64,000 nucleotides of DNA from positions 248,001-312,000 of the forward strand of contig NZ_JAHWXM010000002.1 in NCBI RefSeq assembly GCF_023091225.1, written 5' to 3'. Origin of the DNA: Microbacterium galbinum (GTDB lineage: Bacteria; Actinomycetota; Actinomycetes; Actinomycetales; Microbacteriaceae). This document shows, one piece after another, positions 8,823 to 19,045 of this stretch. The notes under the pieces were generated by a model. The model was not told the origin of the DNA and ran no database searches. It saw nothing but the letters and a program-made list of their open reading frames with translations. The translations under genes and the position numbers were made by a program. Within the stretch, counting starts at the first letter, position 1. Each line of letters starts with the position of its first letter.

Positions 8823-10343
8823 GTGACCTCCCCCACCCCCGCACTCACAGGCCCCACCCCGACAGCGACGTCGCCCGCGCGACGCTCCCCCGGTCCCGTG
8901 CTCGGCCTCCTGGCGGGCGGCGCGGTCGCCGCGATCGCCCTCGGCGCGGCCGTCGGGCCGCAGCAGCAGACCGTGAGCTCGGCCTGGAGCGGTGACGAGA
9001 CCCTGGCGGAGAGCATCCGCACTCTGCCCGGAGGCCTCGACGGATTCCGCTCGCTGTCGGTCGCGGAGATCGATCCGGGCGGCGTCGTCTTCGCCGGTCT
9101 CGGTGACGCCGATCCCGCACACCCGGAGGCGCCCGGGCCCGACACCGTGTTCGAGCTCGGTTCGATCACGAAGACCTTCACCGGAGCGCTGTTCGCCGAC
9201 GCGATCGAACGCGGAGAGGTGGCCCCCGATGATCGCCTCGCGGAGCACCTCACGGCCCTCGAGGGAACGGATGCCGGCGACGTCACTCTCGCGTCGCTGT
9301 CGCAGCACTCCTCCGGACTCCCCGGCCTGGGCGCGACGGCCGCCGACGGCGCGGTGTCGAGCCTGATCCTCAACGACAACGCCTACGCGTCGTCGACCAC
9401 GGCGCAGTTCATCGCCGACGCGGCCATCGCCCCCGTCGACCCCGACCAGGGCGCCGTCTACTCGAACTTCGCCGTCTCGCTCCTCGGAACCGCACTCGTC
9501 GAGGCGGCCGGCGCCGACGACTATGCGACATTGCTCGACGAGCGCCTCACCGGCCCGCTCGGGATGGAGCACACCACGGTCGCGGCGACGGCCGCAGAGG
9601 TGCCGGTCGATGCGGTTCCGGGCTTCCTCCTCAACGGCACACCCGCACCACGCTGGTGGGGGGAGGGATATCTGCCCGCGGGGTCGTCGACGTTCACCAC
9701 GGCATCCGACCTGGCGATCTGGGCACAGGCCAACCTCGACGGCTCGGCGCCGGGCGCAGCCGCACTCGAGCCCTCCGCTCCCCTGGGAGCGGAGGGCGAG
9801 ATCGGCTGGGGCTGGATCACCTCTGCGTCCTTCGACGGCGCCGGCACTCAGACCTGGCACAACGGCGGCACAGCGGGCTTCCGCACGATCCTCACGATGG
9901 ATCGCGACGCCGGCACGGCCTTCATCGCCCTGTCGAACACCGTCGCGACCGTCGACTACGTCGCGATGTCGTATCTCTCGGGTGCGCCGATCCCCGGCCC
10001 CGCCGAGCCGTATCTGATCCTGGGATGGTCGGTCTTCGGCATCGCGCTGGCGCTCGGTGTCGTCGCGCTGCTCCGGGCCCTCCGCGCGAAGGCGCTGCTC
10101 CCGTCGCTCAGCGACCTCGCGTGGGCGCTCGCCGGGCTCCTGCTGCTCTGGCACAGCGGCCCGTGGTTCGTGGTCGGCGGTTGGGTGTGGGGCGTCGCTC
10201 TCGCGCCCACCTTGGCTGCGGTCGGACTGCTCGCGCTGCGCGGTCGCTCGCTGCCGTTCCTCCCCGCGCGTCGACGGTGGTTCTGGTGGCCGACCGCGGC
10301 CATCGGTGTCGCGGCCGCGGTCGGCGTCACCTTCCTCTGGTGA
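8823..10343 (+). CDS. Membrane-anchored serine hydrolase (beta-lactamase/AmpH-like)
   Basis: A 506-residue protein starting at GTG 8823, with GAGGAG at 8806-8812 overlapping the end of the upstream regulator gene. A membrane helix lies near residues 26-44. The catalytic domain carries S114-I-T-K117 (SxxK), Y213-S-N215 (YxN) and H346-N-G-G in place of KTG, the three motifs of class C beta-lactamases and DD-peptidases. The last 130 residues contain three or four further helices. The active site is probably outside the membrane, acting on peptidoglycan peptides or esters. It is likely controlled by the HTH gene in front. Confidence 0.8.
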   Translation: MTSPTPALTGPTPTATSPARRSPGPVLGLLAGGAVAAIALGAAVGPQQQTVSSAWSGDETLAESIRTLPGGLDGFRSLSVAEIDPGGVVFAGLGDADPAHPEAPGPDTVFELGSITKTFTGALFADAIERGEVAPDDRLAEHLTALEGTDAGDVTLASLSQHSSGLPGLGATAADGAVSSLILNDNAYASSTTAQFIADAAIAPVDPDQGAVYSNFAVSLLGTALVEAAGADDYATLLDERLTGPLGMEHTTVAATAAEVPVDAVPGFLLNGTPAPRWWGEGYLPAGSSTFTTASDLAIWAQANLDGSAPGAAALEPSAPLGAEGEIGWGWITSASFDGAGTQTWHNGGTAGFRTILTMDRDAGTAFIALSNTVATVDYVAMSYLSGAPIPGPAEPYLILGWSVFGIALALGVVALLRALRAKALLPSLSDLAWALAGLLLLWHSGPWFVVGGWVWGVALAPTLAAVGLLALRGRSLPFLPARRRWFWWPTAAIGVAAAVGVTFLW

Positions 10344-10359
10344 GGACGCCGGTGGCCGC

Positions 10360-11313
10360 TCAGGCCTGAGCGGGAGTCCACTCCGAGACGCGGTCGAGCG
10401 TCTGCACCTCGTCGGCGCTCAGCTCCAGGCGAGCGCCGGCGAGGAGGTCGGGAACCTGCTCGACCGTGCGGGCGCTCGCGATGGGGGCTGCCACCGTCGG
10501 CTGCGCGCGCAGCCACGCCAGCGACGTCGCGGCGATCGAGGCTCCGTGCGCGGAGCCGATCTCCTCGAGGGCGTCGATGATCTTCAGGCCCGCGGGAGTC
10601 GCGTACTTGGCGGCGCCCTCGGCGCGGGGCGAGGACTGCCCCGCGGTCTCGGTGGAGCGGTACTTGCCCGTGAGGAAGCCGCTCGCCAGCGAGTAGTAGG
10701 GCACGAGTCCGAGGCCGAACTCCTCGGCCACCGGGATGATCTCGTTCTCGACGTCGTTGCGATGCACGAGGTTGTAGTGCGGCTGAACGGCGACGGGCAG
10801 CGCGGCACCCGTGCGCTGCGCGATCTCGATCCACTCGCGGATTCGATCGGCGGAGTAGTTCGACACGGCCACGTTGCGCACGAGGCCGTCGGTCACGAGC
10901 TGACCGAAAGCGCCGACCGTCTCCTCGAGGGGCACGCTCTCGTCGTCGAAGTGGGCGTAGTAGAGGTCGATCGCGTCGACGCCGAGACGCGCGAGCGACG
11001 CCTCGGCAGCCTTGCGGATGTTCGCTGCGGCGAGTCCCCGGAACTCCGGGTGCGTGCTCACCTTCGTCGCGACCGTGACGCCCTGCGGCTTGCGCGAGGC
11101 CAGCCACTCGCCGATGATCGTCTCGCTCTCGCCGCCGGAGTTCCCGGGCACCCACGCACTGTATCCGTCGGCGGTGTCGATGAAGTCGCCCCCACCCGCC
11201 ACGAACGCGTCGAGCACGTCGAAGGACGTGTCGCGATCGGCCGTCCAGCCGAACACGTTGCCGCCGAGAGAGAGCGGGAAGACATCAAGGTCGCTGTTTC
11301 CGATACGAGTCAT
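10360..11313 (-). CDS. Aldo/keto reductase
   Basis: A 317-residue NADPH-dependent oxidoreductase of the AKR superfamily. The barrel motifs are present: GGGDFIDTADGY (catalytic Asp and Tyr), ATKVSTHP (catalytic Lys) and the NADPH-binding tail VAAPIASARTVEQ. Start at ATG 11311-11313; longer readings cross the divergent lipoprotein gene. It is a single gene between convergent and divergent neighbours. The substrate cannot be told. Confidence 0.9.
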   Translation of the reverse strand: MTRIGNSDLDVFPLSLGGNVFGWTADRDTSFDVLDAFVAGGGDFIDTADGYSAWVPGNSGGESETIIGEWLASRKPQGVTVATKVSTHPEFRGLAAANIRKAAEASLARLGVDAIDLYYAHFDDESVPLEETVGAFGQLVTDGLVRNVAVSNYSADRIREWIEIAQRTGAALPVAVQPHYNLVHRNDVENEIIPVAEEFGLGLVPYYSLASGFLTGKYRSTETAGQSSPRAEGAAKYATPAGLKIIDALEEIGSAHGASIAATSLAWLRAQPTVAAPIASARTVEQVPDLLAGARLELSADEVQTLDRVSEWTPAQA

Positions 11314-11370
11314 ACTCGTCGCAACCGATGGGTCCCGTGGGGTATTTCCGATTCGGGATACTCTCACCGC

Positions 11371-11922
11371 ATGCATATCCTCCGCCGAGCATCCGTCGCC
11401 ATCGTCGCCGTCGCCCTCGCCGGGATGCTCGGCGGGTGCGCGGCATCCGTCCCCGACCCGCCCGCTGCGGTGGGCGAGAACTACCCCGGCACGTGCATGC
11501 CCGCCGAGTTCACCTGGCCGACCGACTTCCTCGAGGCGCTGTCGAGCGAGTCCGAGGCCGTGGGCGGCTCCATCGTCGGCCTGCGGCTGGAGTACATCGA
11601 CGAGCGGTGGGCGTGGCGCATCCGCAGTGCGAGCGGTCGGACGGATGCTTTCGGCGAGCGGGTCGACGATCCCGCGGCGGGGCGGGAGACGCTCGCGGAC
11701 GTGCGGACCCTCGAGGTCTTCGCCAGCCGCGATGTCGCCCTCACGAAAGCGGAGCAGACGGCGGGAACGAGCGCCTACACGGCAGCCGACCGCTCGGGCG
11801 AGGAGTGGCCGAGCCCCCTCATCATCGAGATGGCCCGGGTCGATGACGCTGGTTCCGACGTCTGGCGGATCACGATGTGCGACACGGCGACCAACGCGCA
11901 GTCCGTGATCACCGTGAAATAG
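11371..11922 (+). CDS. Lipoprotein of unknown function
   Basis: A 183-residue exported lipoprotein. The signal peptide RRASVAIVAVALAGMLGGC ends in a lipobox with Cys near residue 23. The mature part has no recognised domain; a Cys pair (CMP near residue 46 and MCDT near the end) may form a disulfide. A GATACT box lies eight bases before the ATG and there is no Shine-Dalgarno, so the mRNA is probably leaderless. The next gene, nine bases downstream, also encodes a lipoprotein; the two may be co-transcribed. Confidence 0.7.
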   Translation: MHILRRASVAIVAVALAGMLGGCAASVPDPPAAVGENYPGTCMPAEFTWPTDFLEALSSESEAVGGSIVGLRLEYIDERWAWRIRSASGRTDAFGERVDDPAAGRETLADVRTLEVFASRDVALTKAEQTAGTSAYTAADRSGEEWPSPLIIEMARVDDAGSDVWRITMCDTATNAQSVITVK

Positions 11923-11931
11923 CATTCAGGA

Positions 11932-12414
11932 ATGCGCCGTTCTGCCGTCGTCCCCCTGATCGCTCTCGTCGCGCTGCTCGCGGGCTGCACGGGAACTCCG
12001 ATCCCCGCATCCTCGGCGACACCGGCCCCGACGCGAACGGCGACCACCGCGCCCACCTCCACGGCCACGCCCGCTCCCTCGTCGAGCCCGTCCACGGCGC
12101 CCGCCCCCTCGTCGCCGCCGGTCGCGTCCGATCCCACCGACGGCGAGCTCGTGACGATGTGCGTCGAGAAGGTCGATGCCTACGCGGGCGGCGCGACGTA
12201 TGCGAGCGACCGGGGCACCGTCGAGTGGCTGGCCGAGCAGACGACCTGGTTCGTGGTCGTGCCCACGGATCGAGACGGCAACGAGGGCGCGGCCGTCTGC
12301 GGCATCGAGAAGACCTCCGCGGGCCCCGACGTCACGACCTACGGCGAGACCATCCCGAGCGGCGTCGCCGATCAGCGTGCGGAACTGCTGCGCGGAGAAC
12401 ACCCGCACGAGTGA
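11932..12414 (+). CDS. Small Thr/Pro/Ser-rich lipoprotein
   Basis: A 160-residue lipoprotein with signal peptide and lipobox LLAGC (Cys near residue 19). A 45-residue low-complexity linker of Thr, Ala, Pro and Ser follows, and then a compact C-terminal domain with two cysteines (MCVEK and VCGIE), probably disulfide-bonded. No family is recognised. It follows another lipoprotein gene by nine bases, with a weak AGGA ribosome site. Confidence 0.65.
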   Translation: MRRSAVVPLIALVALLAGCTGTPIPASSATPAPTRTATTAPTSTATPAPSSSPSTAPAPSSPPVASDPTDGELVTMCVEKVDAYAGGATYASDRGTVEWLAEQTTWFVVVPTDRDGNEGAAVCGIEKTSAGPDVTTYGETIPSGVADQRAELLRGEHPHE

Positions 12415-12426
12415 CCAGGGCCCGGC

Positions 12427-14490
12427 TCAGTCCCCGAGCGCCTTCTTCGCGGCATCCGCGATGTACGGCGCCAGGGTCTGCGCGAACTCCCCGGTCATGT
12501 GGTCCCGATCCCTGTACACGACCGCATTACCGATGACCACCGGGCAGACGGATTCGTTGCAGAGGATGGACGTGAAGTCGATGAGGGTGGCGCCGGGCGT
12601 GGCCGCGACGGCATCCTCCGACCCGTCGTACGAGGCGAGCGCCTGATCACGCGGCAACGCGCAGGAGTTCGGATCGTCGCGGTTCATGTCGATGCAGGCC
12701 TTGACGTCGTCGCGCTGCACGGGATTGTCGCGGATCGCGAGGATCTTCGCTCCGCGGGCGGCCTGCGTCGCCCACACCTCGCTCATGCCGTTCGCCGTGG
12801 CCTCGTTCTGAGTCTCACCGTCGACCGGGATGGCCTGCCACCGCGACGAGGCGTGCATGGTGAAGATACCGTCGTACGCCGGACGCTCATCGAGCCAGTC
12901 GGTGATGTTCGCCTTCCACGCCGTGCAGTTCTCACGGTGACCGAGGTTGGGATCGTCCTGCTCCCGTGCGGTCCAATAGCACCCGTTGTGACCGGTGAGA
13001 TCGATCCGCCAGTTCATCTCCTCGGCGATGGTCTCGTACGTGTCGATCAGCGTGCTGTTGTGCGAGTCGCCGACGGCGAACAGCGTGCGGGTGTACCCGG
13101 ACTCCGGCCCCAGGCTGCAGACGTTCACGGCGGCGCTGTCGACTCCCGTCCAGCACTCGACGCGATTGGTATCGGTATTCGGCGCCGCGGGGTCGGGGAT
13201 GAGTGCGTCCCCGAGCGGATCCGGTGGGCAGTCGCGGGTCGGGTCGACGGCACCGGCGCCGAAGCACTCGCTGTTCGCACCGTCGGCGAGCATCGCCTGT
13301 GCGGCCTCGTTCGCGGCCTCGATCTTCACGTTCGTGTATGCACCGGCTCCGAAGCTCACTCCCCCGATGAGGGCGATCGACGCGGCCATCGCGACGAACA
13401 CGAATCCGGGCCGGCGTGCGCGGTCGAGCCGAGGGTTGAACCGCACCGGCGACTCGACGAAGCGGTACGACAGCCACGCGAGCGCGACCGCTGCGGTGCC
13501 GATGAGGATCTTGTCGACCGTGCTGAGCGGCCGACCGGTCGCATACGGGACGAGCACGATGAGCGGCCAATGCCAGAGGTACAGCGAGTACGAGATGTTC
13601 CCCAGCCACAGCACCGGGCGGAACCGGGATGCGCGGTCGACCCATGAGGCCGGACCGGCCGCGATCACGGCGACCGTCGAGAGCACGGGGAGCAGGGCGA
13701 TCCAGCCGGGGAACGCATCCGCTGAGTCGAGCAGGAAGGCCGAGGCGATGATGCCCGCCACTCCGAGGATGCCGACCACGGCCGATGCCCCTCGCGAAAG
13801 GGCGATCGGCACGAGCGCGAGGAGAGCTCCCGCGAGGAACTCCCACGCCCGCGTGAAGGTCGAGAAGTACGCGACGGCCGGGGTGGTCGCGGTGAGCCAG
13901 ATCCCGTAGCCGAGCGACAGGAGCGCTGCGCTCCCGAGCACGATCCGGAAGGTGCGCAGTGAGTGGCTGCGCGTGATCGCCGCGGCGATGACCAGCAGCA
14001 GCGGCACGAGGATGTAGAACTGCTCCTCGACCGAGAGCGTCCAGAAGTGCTGGAAGGGCGACGGAAGGTTGTCGGCCGCGAGGTAGTCGACGCTGAAGGC
14101 GGCGAGCACCCAGTTGACGACGTACGCCGCGCTCGCCGCTCCCTCGGTGACGAACTGCACGATCTGACTCGCCGGCACCAGCACGAGCACGGCGACGAGC
14201 GAGGCGGCGATGACGACCAGGCTGGCCGGGAGAAGACGGATGGCGCGCCGCGACCAGAAACGGGCCAGACTGATCCGACCGTTCTTCTGGAAGTCCCGCA
14301 CCAGATGCCCCGTGATGAGGAACCCGCTGATCACGAAGAAGACATCGACACCGACGTATCCCCCGGTGACCCGGTTCGGCCAGAGATGGAAAAGCAGCAC
14401 GAGGAGAACAGCCACGGCACGCAGGCCCTGGATGTCGGCGCGGATGCTCTGCCGTCGGGAGGCACGGGTCCGGTACTGCGGCTGCGTCAT
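12427..14490 (-). CDS. Acyltransferase 3 with C-terminal SGNH domain (OafA/YrhL type)
   Basis: A 687-residue membrane enzyme. The N-terminal 390 residues are an acyltransferase-3 domain of about 10-11 helices, with the entry motif RADIQGLRAVAVLLVLLFH (catalytic His35) and the GVDVFFVISGFLIT and FWTLSVEEQFY blocks. The extracytoplasmic C-terminal part is an SGNH hydrolase-like domain, with GDSHNST near residue 473 and a DxxH-type pair in YRDRDHMT near the end. Such proteins O-acetylate peptidoglycan, exopolysaccharide or glycolipid. The acceptor is unknown. It stands alone, upstream of a tRNA-Thr gene on the same strand. Confidence 0.9.
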   Translation of the reverse strand: MTQPQYRTRASRRQSIRADIQGLRAVAVLLVLLFHLWPNRVTGGYVGVDVFFVISGFLITGHLVRDFQKNGRISLARFWSRRAIRLLPASLVVIAASLVAVLVLVPASQIVQFVTEGAASAAYVVNWVLAAFSVDYLAADNLPSPFQHFWTLSVEEQFYILVPLLLVIAAAITRSHSLRTFRIVLGSAALLSLGYGIWLTATTPAVAYFSTFTRAWEFLAGALLALVPIALSRGASAVVGILGVAGIIASAFLLDSADAFPGWIALLPVLSTVAVIAAGPASWVDRASRFRPVLWLGNISYSLYLWHWPLIVLVPYATGRPLSTVDKILIGTAAVALAWLSYRFVESPVRFNPRLDRARRPGFVFVAMAASIALIGGVSFGAGAYTNVKIEAANEAAQAMLADGANSECFGAGAVDPTRDCPPDPLGDALIPDPAAPNTDTNRVECWTGVDSAAVNVCSLGPESGYTRTLFAVGDSHNSTLIDTYETIAEEMNWRIDLTGHNGCYWTAREQDDPNLGHRENCTAWKANITDWLDERPAYDGIFTMHASSRWQAIPVDGETQNEATANGMSEVWATQAARGAKILAIRDNPVQRDDVKACIDMNRDDPNSCALPRDQALASYDGSEDAVAATPGATLIDFTSILCNESVCPVVIGNAVVYRDRDHMTGEFAQTLAPYIADAAKKALGD

Positions 14491-14535
14491 CAGTCGTGGT
14501 CTCGTGAAGGGGACGGAGAAATGTTCAGATCTGAG

Positions 14536-14608
14536 AGCCGACTACGGGACTCGAACCCGTAACCCCCGTATTACAAGTACGGTGCGCTACCAATTGCGCC
14601 AAGTCGGC
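14536..14608 (-). tRNA. tRNA-Thr(TGT)
   Basis: Read on the minus strand, the acceptor GCCGACT pairs with AGTCGGC over seven bases. The anticodon loop is CTTGTAA, so the anticodon is TGT (reads ACA). The T-arm GGTTCGAGTCC is intact and the discriminator base is T, as usual for threonine. CCA is not encoded. Confidence 0.95.
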
Positions 14609-14665
14609 GGGTGCCACCAGCTTAGCGATGGTGGCGGAGGTCTCCCGACCTCTCGGGCTTCCGAC

Positions 14666-15613
14666 TTACTCGGCCGGAGTCTCGGTCGGTGTCGGCGTGG
14701 GCGTCGCGGTGGCCTGGTAGTACGCGTCGCTGGCGACCGTGAGCACGAACTGCGAGAACTCGGCCGGGTCGTCGAGCGCGCCGACGTATGCCTCGCCGTT
14801 GGCGACGATCATCGGGGTCGACGCGAGCACGAGGTCGTCGGAACCGGGCAGCGGACCCTCGAGTGCACGGGTCGTCGCCTCCTTGGCCCACGTCAGGTAG
14901 TCGCCGTCCTGGATGCAGTTGCGCACCGTCTTGGTGTTGTCGACGCCGACGGCCCCCGCGAGATCCGCGAGTTCGCTGTCGGACAGCCCGTCGGTGTTCA
15001 CCTCGGGCTGGTCGTCGAGCAGATCGTGGTTGAAGGCGTAGAACTGGTCGGGCGAGTGCGTCGCGACGCAGGCGGCCGCAGCGGCGGCGCGCAGCGAGTA
15101 CTTGGTGCCGTTGGAGCTCGCGGTGAGCAGGGCGACCGGGTGGTAGGTCACGGTGACCGCACCCTCGCTGATCCAGTTGGTGAGCTGGCGGGCGTTGGCG
15201 CGCTCGAACTCGCCGGCGTCATCCGACAGGTAGTCCACGTAGATGTGGATGTCGACCTTCTGGGCCGTCGTGGGCTCGGCCGTCGGCTCGGCGGGGGCCT
15301 CGGCCTCGGAGGAGTCGGGGGTGGGCGTAGCCGTACCGGCATCGGATGCCGCAGATGCGGAGAGCTCGGAGACGACGACGCCGTCACCGTGCATGCCGGT
15401 CGGCGAGAGCTGGGGCTTCGAGACCTGAGCCGACACCGCGAGAGTCACGGCGGTACCGATCGCGCCGACGGCGACCACCGCGAGCGTCCCGATGATGATC
15501 CGTCGCATGATGCGCGCACGGGACTGCGCTGCATGCACTCGCTGTGCCTTCTCCCGCACAGCCTCGCGGGAGTTGCGAGGGGTGGGGACGTTCGGCGTTT
15601 CGTCGCTCGACAT
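14666..15613 (-). CDS. DsbA/thioredoxin-fold membrane protein lacking the CXXC motif
   Basis: A 315-residue protein: cytoplasmic head, one membrane helix (RIIIGTLAVVAVGAIGTAVTL), a Ser/Glu/Pro-rich linker and a DsbA-like domain. The strand that normally carries CPxC reads DIHIYVDYLSDDAGEFE, so both redox cysteines are gone. The cis-Pro segment (STPMIVANG) and the two structural cysteines (AACVAT, RNCIQ) remain. It may have become a binding or chaperone protein. AGAGGA precedes the ATG at 15613. The C-terminus ends in a short Thr/Pro repeat. Confidence 0.8.
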   Translation of the reverse strand: MSSDETPNVPTPRNSREAVREKAQRVHAAQSRARIMRRIIIGTLAVVAVGAIGTAVTLAVSAQVSKPQLSPTGMHGDGVVVSELSASAASDAGTATPTPDSSEAEAPAEPTAEPTTAQKVDIHIYVDYLSDDAGEFERANARQLTNWISEGAVTVTYHPVALLTASSNGTKYSLRAAAAAACVATHSPDQFYAFNHDLLDDQPEVNTDGLSDSELADLAGAVGVDNTKTVRNCIQDGDYLTWAKEATTRALEGPLPGSDDLVLASTPMIVANGEAYVGALDDPAEFSQFVLTVASDAYYQATATPTPTPTETPAE

Positions 15614-15780
15614 CGTTCCTCTTGAAAGTCTCACGGGGGCAGGGTGGCCCCGATCATCGGATATCGGATAGGCGACGATCGCCGCGTTGCACGGCCGGAT
15701 TCGATGTTAACCATCGCACCTGAGAAATACCCAGATGCCGCGGTCCATGTCATACTGAGGGCGACCCAATGAGGGGTCAC

Positions 15781-15836
15781 GGCGGGTCGAACCGCCGCAT
15801 CCATCACTACGGATCGTCCGGCACGTACCTGCCGGT
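15781..15836 (+). promoter_or_regulatory. Structured leader before the sugar-ABC ATPase gene
   Basis: Two perfect hairpins precede the ribosome site of the next gene: CGGCGG/CCGCCG (15781-15786 with 15793-15798) and CCGGCA/TGCCGG (15819-15824 with 15831-15836). A CATACT -10-like hexamer lies around 15751. They indicate a 5' leader of roughly 90 bases. No known riboswitch is recognised. Confidence 0.35.
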
Positions 15837-15850
15837 GAAGGAGAAACACA

Positions 15851-16954
<1,104 letters not shown>

Positions 16955-16968
16955 TCGCACACACCACT

Positions 16969-17003
16969 CGCGGCGCGGGTCGACTTCGGTCGCCCGCGCC
17001 GCG
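16969..17003 (+). terminator. Stem-loop with TTCG tetraloop after ugpC
   Basis: Arms CGCGGCGCGGG (16969-16979) and CCCGCGCCGCG (16993-17003) extend, after a one-base bulge, into CGAC-TTCG-GTCG. No long T-run follows, so termination may be partial, with some read-through into the DUF4032 gene. Confidence 0.6.
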
Positions 17004-17034
17004 TCTGCGTCCACCCCGACTTCCCAGGAGCGCC

Positions 17035-18345
17035 ATGCAGGATTCGCTGCGCATCACCGCCAGCACCGTCGACCCCGGCCTCCTCGGCCTCCCCTGGTCG
17101 ACGACGCTCGCCCGCTGGCCCTCCGAGCACATCGTCTCGCTCCCGAAGGGTCTGTCGCGGCACCTCGTGCGCTTCGCCGATCTGTCGGGACGGGTCGTCG
17201 CGGTGAAGGAGACCACCGAGGAGATGGCGCGGCGCGAATACGAGATGCTCGGCAACCTCGCCCGCCTCGACGTGCCCTGCGTCGACCGGGTCGCCGTCAT
17301 CGCCGGGCGAACGGATGCCGACGGCGAAGCGCTCCCGGCCGCCCTGGTGACCTCGCACCTGCGCTTCTCGATGCCGTACCGCGCGCTGTTCACCCGCGTG
17401 CTGCGCCCCGACACCGCCACTCGACTCGTCGACGCCCTCGCCCTCCTGCTGGTGCGCCTGCACAACGTCGGCTTCTACTGGGGCGACGTATCGCTGTCGA
17501 ACACGTTGTTCCGCCGCGATGCGGGCGCGTTCGCGGCGTACCTCGTCGACGCCGAGACCGGCGAACTGCACGAGGAGGGGCTGACCGACGGGCAGCGCGC
17601 CTACGATCTCGATCTCGCCCGCACGAACATCGCCGGCGAGATCATGGACCTGGCCGCCGGCGGGCGCCTCGAGAACGGTGTGGACGCGGTCGCGATCGCC
17701 GACGGCATCGTCTCGTCGTACCGGTCGCTCTGGGCCGAGCTGACCGCACAGGACTCCTTCTCGGCATCCGAGACCTGGCGCATCACCGAGCGCGTCGAGC
17801 GGCTGAACGCCCTCGGTTTCGACATCGACGAGATGTCGATGACGACCACGGCCGACGGCGCGGTCGTCGAGATCCAGCCGAAGGTCGTCGATGCCGGCCA
17901 CCACCAGCGGCGACTCATCCGCCTCACCGGCCTCGACGTCGAGGAGAATCAGGCACGTCGCCTGCTCAACGACCTCGACGAGTTCCGCGCGCGTTCCACC
18001 AAGCAGTGGTCCGATGAGGAGATGTACGCGCACGAGTGGCTGACGCGCGTCTTCGAGCCCGTCGTGCGCGCGATCCCCTACGACCTGCGCGCGAAGCTCG
18101 AACCGGCGGAGGTGTTCCACCAGGTGCTCGAGCACCGGTGGTACCTGTCGCAGGCGCAGGGACGCCCAGTTCCGCTCGCCGAGGTGCTGACGAGTTACAT
18201 CAACGAGGTGCTCCGCCACCGTCGCGACGAGGCCACGATCATGGGGCCTCCCACCGAGACGATGAGCCTTCCCGTCATCACCGGCGCCACGCGCACCACC
18301 GACGAAGACGAGGACGGCGACATCGACTGGCGCGATCTCGTCTGA
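17035..18345 (+). CDS. DUF4032 protein with kinase-like fold
   Basis: A 436-residue cytosolic protein that I recognise as DUF4032. The N-terminal 230 residues resemble an aminoglycoside/lipopolysaccharide-kinase fold: VVAVKET could supply the ATP lysine, GFYWGDVSLSNTLFRR resembles the catalytic loop, and YLVDAETGE stands where the DFG segment would be. The C-terminal half is helical. It lies 80 bases after ugpC on the same strand, a pairing I recall from other actinobacteria, so a role in carbohydrate uptake or its control is possible but unproven. Confidence 0.75.
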   Translation: MQDSLRITASTVDPGLLGLPWSTTLARWPSEHIVSLPKGLSRHLVRFADLSGRVVAVKETTEEMARREYEMLGNLARLDVPCVDRVAVIAGRTDADGEALPAALVTSHLRFSMPYRALFTRVLRPDTATRLVDALALLLVRLHNVGFYWGDVSLSNTLFRRDAGAFAAYLVDAETGELHEEGLTDGQRAYDLDLARTNIAGEIMDLAAGGRLENGVDAVAIADGIVSSYRSLWAELTAQDSFSASETWRITERVERLNALGFDIDEMSMTTTADGAVVEIQPKVVDAGHHQRRLIRLTGLDVEENQARRLLNDLDEFRARSTKQWSDEEMYAHEWLTRVFEPVVRAIPYDLRAKLEPAEVFHQVLEHRWYLSQAQGRPVPLAEVLTSYINEVLRHRRDEATIMGPPTETMSLPVITGATRTTDEDEDGDIDWRDLV

Positions 18346-18372
18346 TCCTCGGGGCGCGATGCCCGTTCGCGG

Positions 18373-19014
18373 TCAGTAGCCGACGGTGAACCGCTCGCGG
18401 TGGTGGTTGCCCTGCTCGATCTCGTCGACGACCGCGACGGCGAAATCCGCGCCCGAGATGTAGGACTTGCCGTCGGCGTCGCGCACGAGCACGTCTCCGC
18501 CGTCACGGTAATGGCCGGTGCGCTCCCCCTCGGCCCAGGGCCCGAAGACCTCCGCGGGGTGCACGAAGAACCAGTCGAGCGAGGCATCCGTGCTCTCGAG
18601 GAACGCGAGCGAGTCGATTCCCACCTGCGCCTCGTGCTTGTACTCCTCGGGGAAGTCCTGGTCGAACAGTCGCGGGCCGCCCGGGGCGACCAGGCTGCCG
18701 CCCGCTCCTCCGACCACGCCCAGGCGCGTGCCGGTGCCGCTGAGCTGTCGGGCCACGCCCTCGAGCGCGTCGAGCACGCGGTCCTCCATGTCGCCGCGCG
18801 GGGAGAGCGCGGAGACCACCGCATCCGCCCCCGCGAAGGCGCCGGCGAGAGGAGCGAGGTCCAGGACGGAGCCCTGGATGTACGCGACGCCCTCCACGGC
18901 ATCCGTCGGCACCGAGCGCGACACCGCGACGACCTCGTGACCGCGGCTCACCGCCTCTGCGGCGATGTGACGACCGGCGTAGCCGGTCCCTCCGAGGACG
19001 ACGATGCGACTCAT
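18373..19014 (-). CDS. NAD(P)-binding Rossmann protein (NmrA/SDR-like)
   Basis: A 213-residue protein beginning with the dinucleotide-binding motif VLGGTGYAGRHIAAEA and a second strand VVAVSRS. It belongs with the short atypical SDR proteins (NmrA-like NAD(P)H-binding family) that act as sensors or as reductases of flavins and small metabolites. The classical YxxxK is not evident. It starts at ATG 19012-19014. No obvious operon partner; rlmB on the same strand ends 31 bases upstream and may be co-transcribed. Confidence 0.8.
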   Translation of the reverse strand: MSRIVVLGGTGYAGRHIAAEAVSRGHEVVAVSRSVPTDAVEGVAYIQGSVLDLAPLAGAFAGADAVVSALSPRGDMEDRVLDALEGVARQLSGTGTRLGVVGGAGGSLVAPGGPRLFDQDFPEEYKHEAQVGIDSLAFLESTDASLDWFFVHPAEVFGPWAEGERTGHYRDGGDVLVRDADGKSYISGADFAVAVVDEIEQGNHHRERFTVGY

Positions 19015-19045
19015 GCGGGCTCTTCCCTTCGGATGCTGCGGCGAA

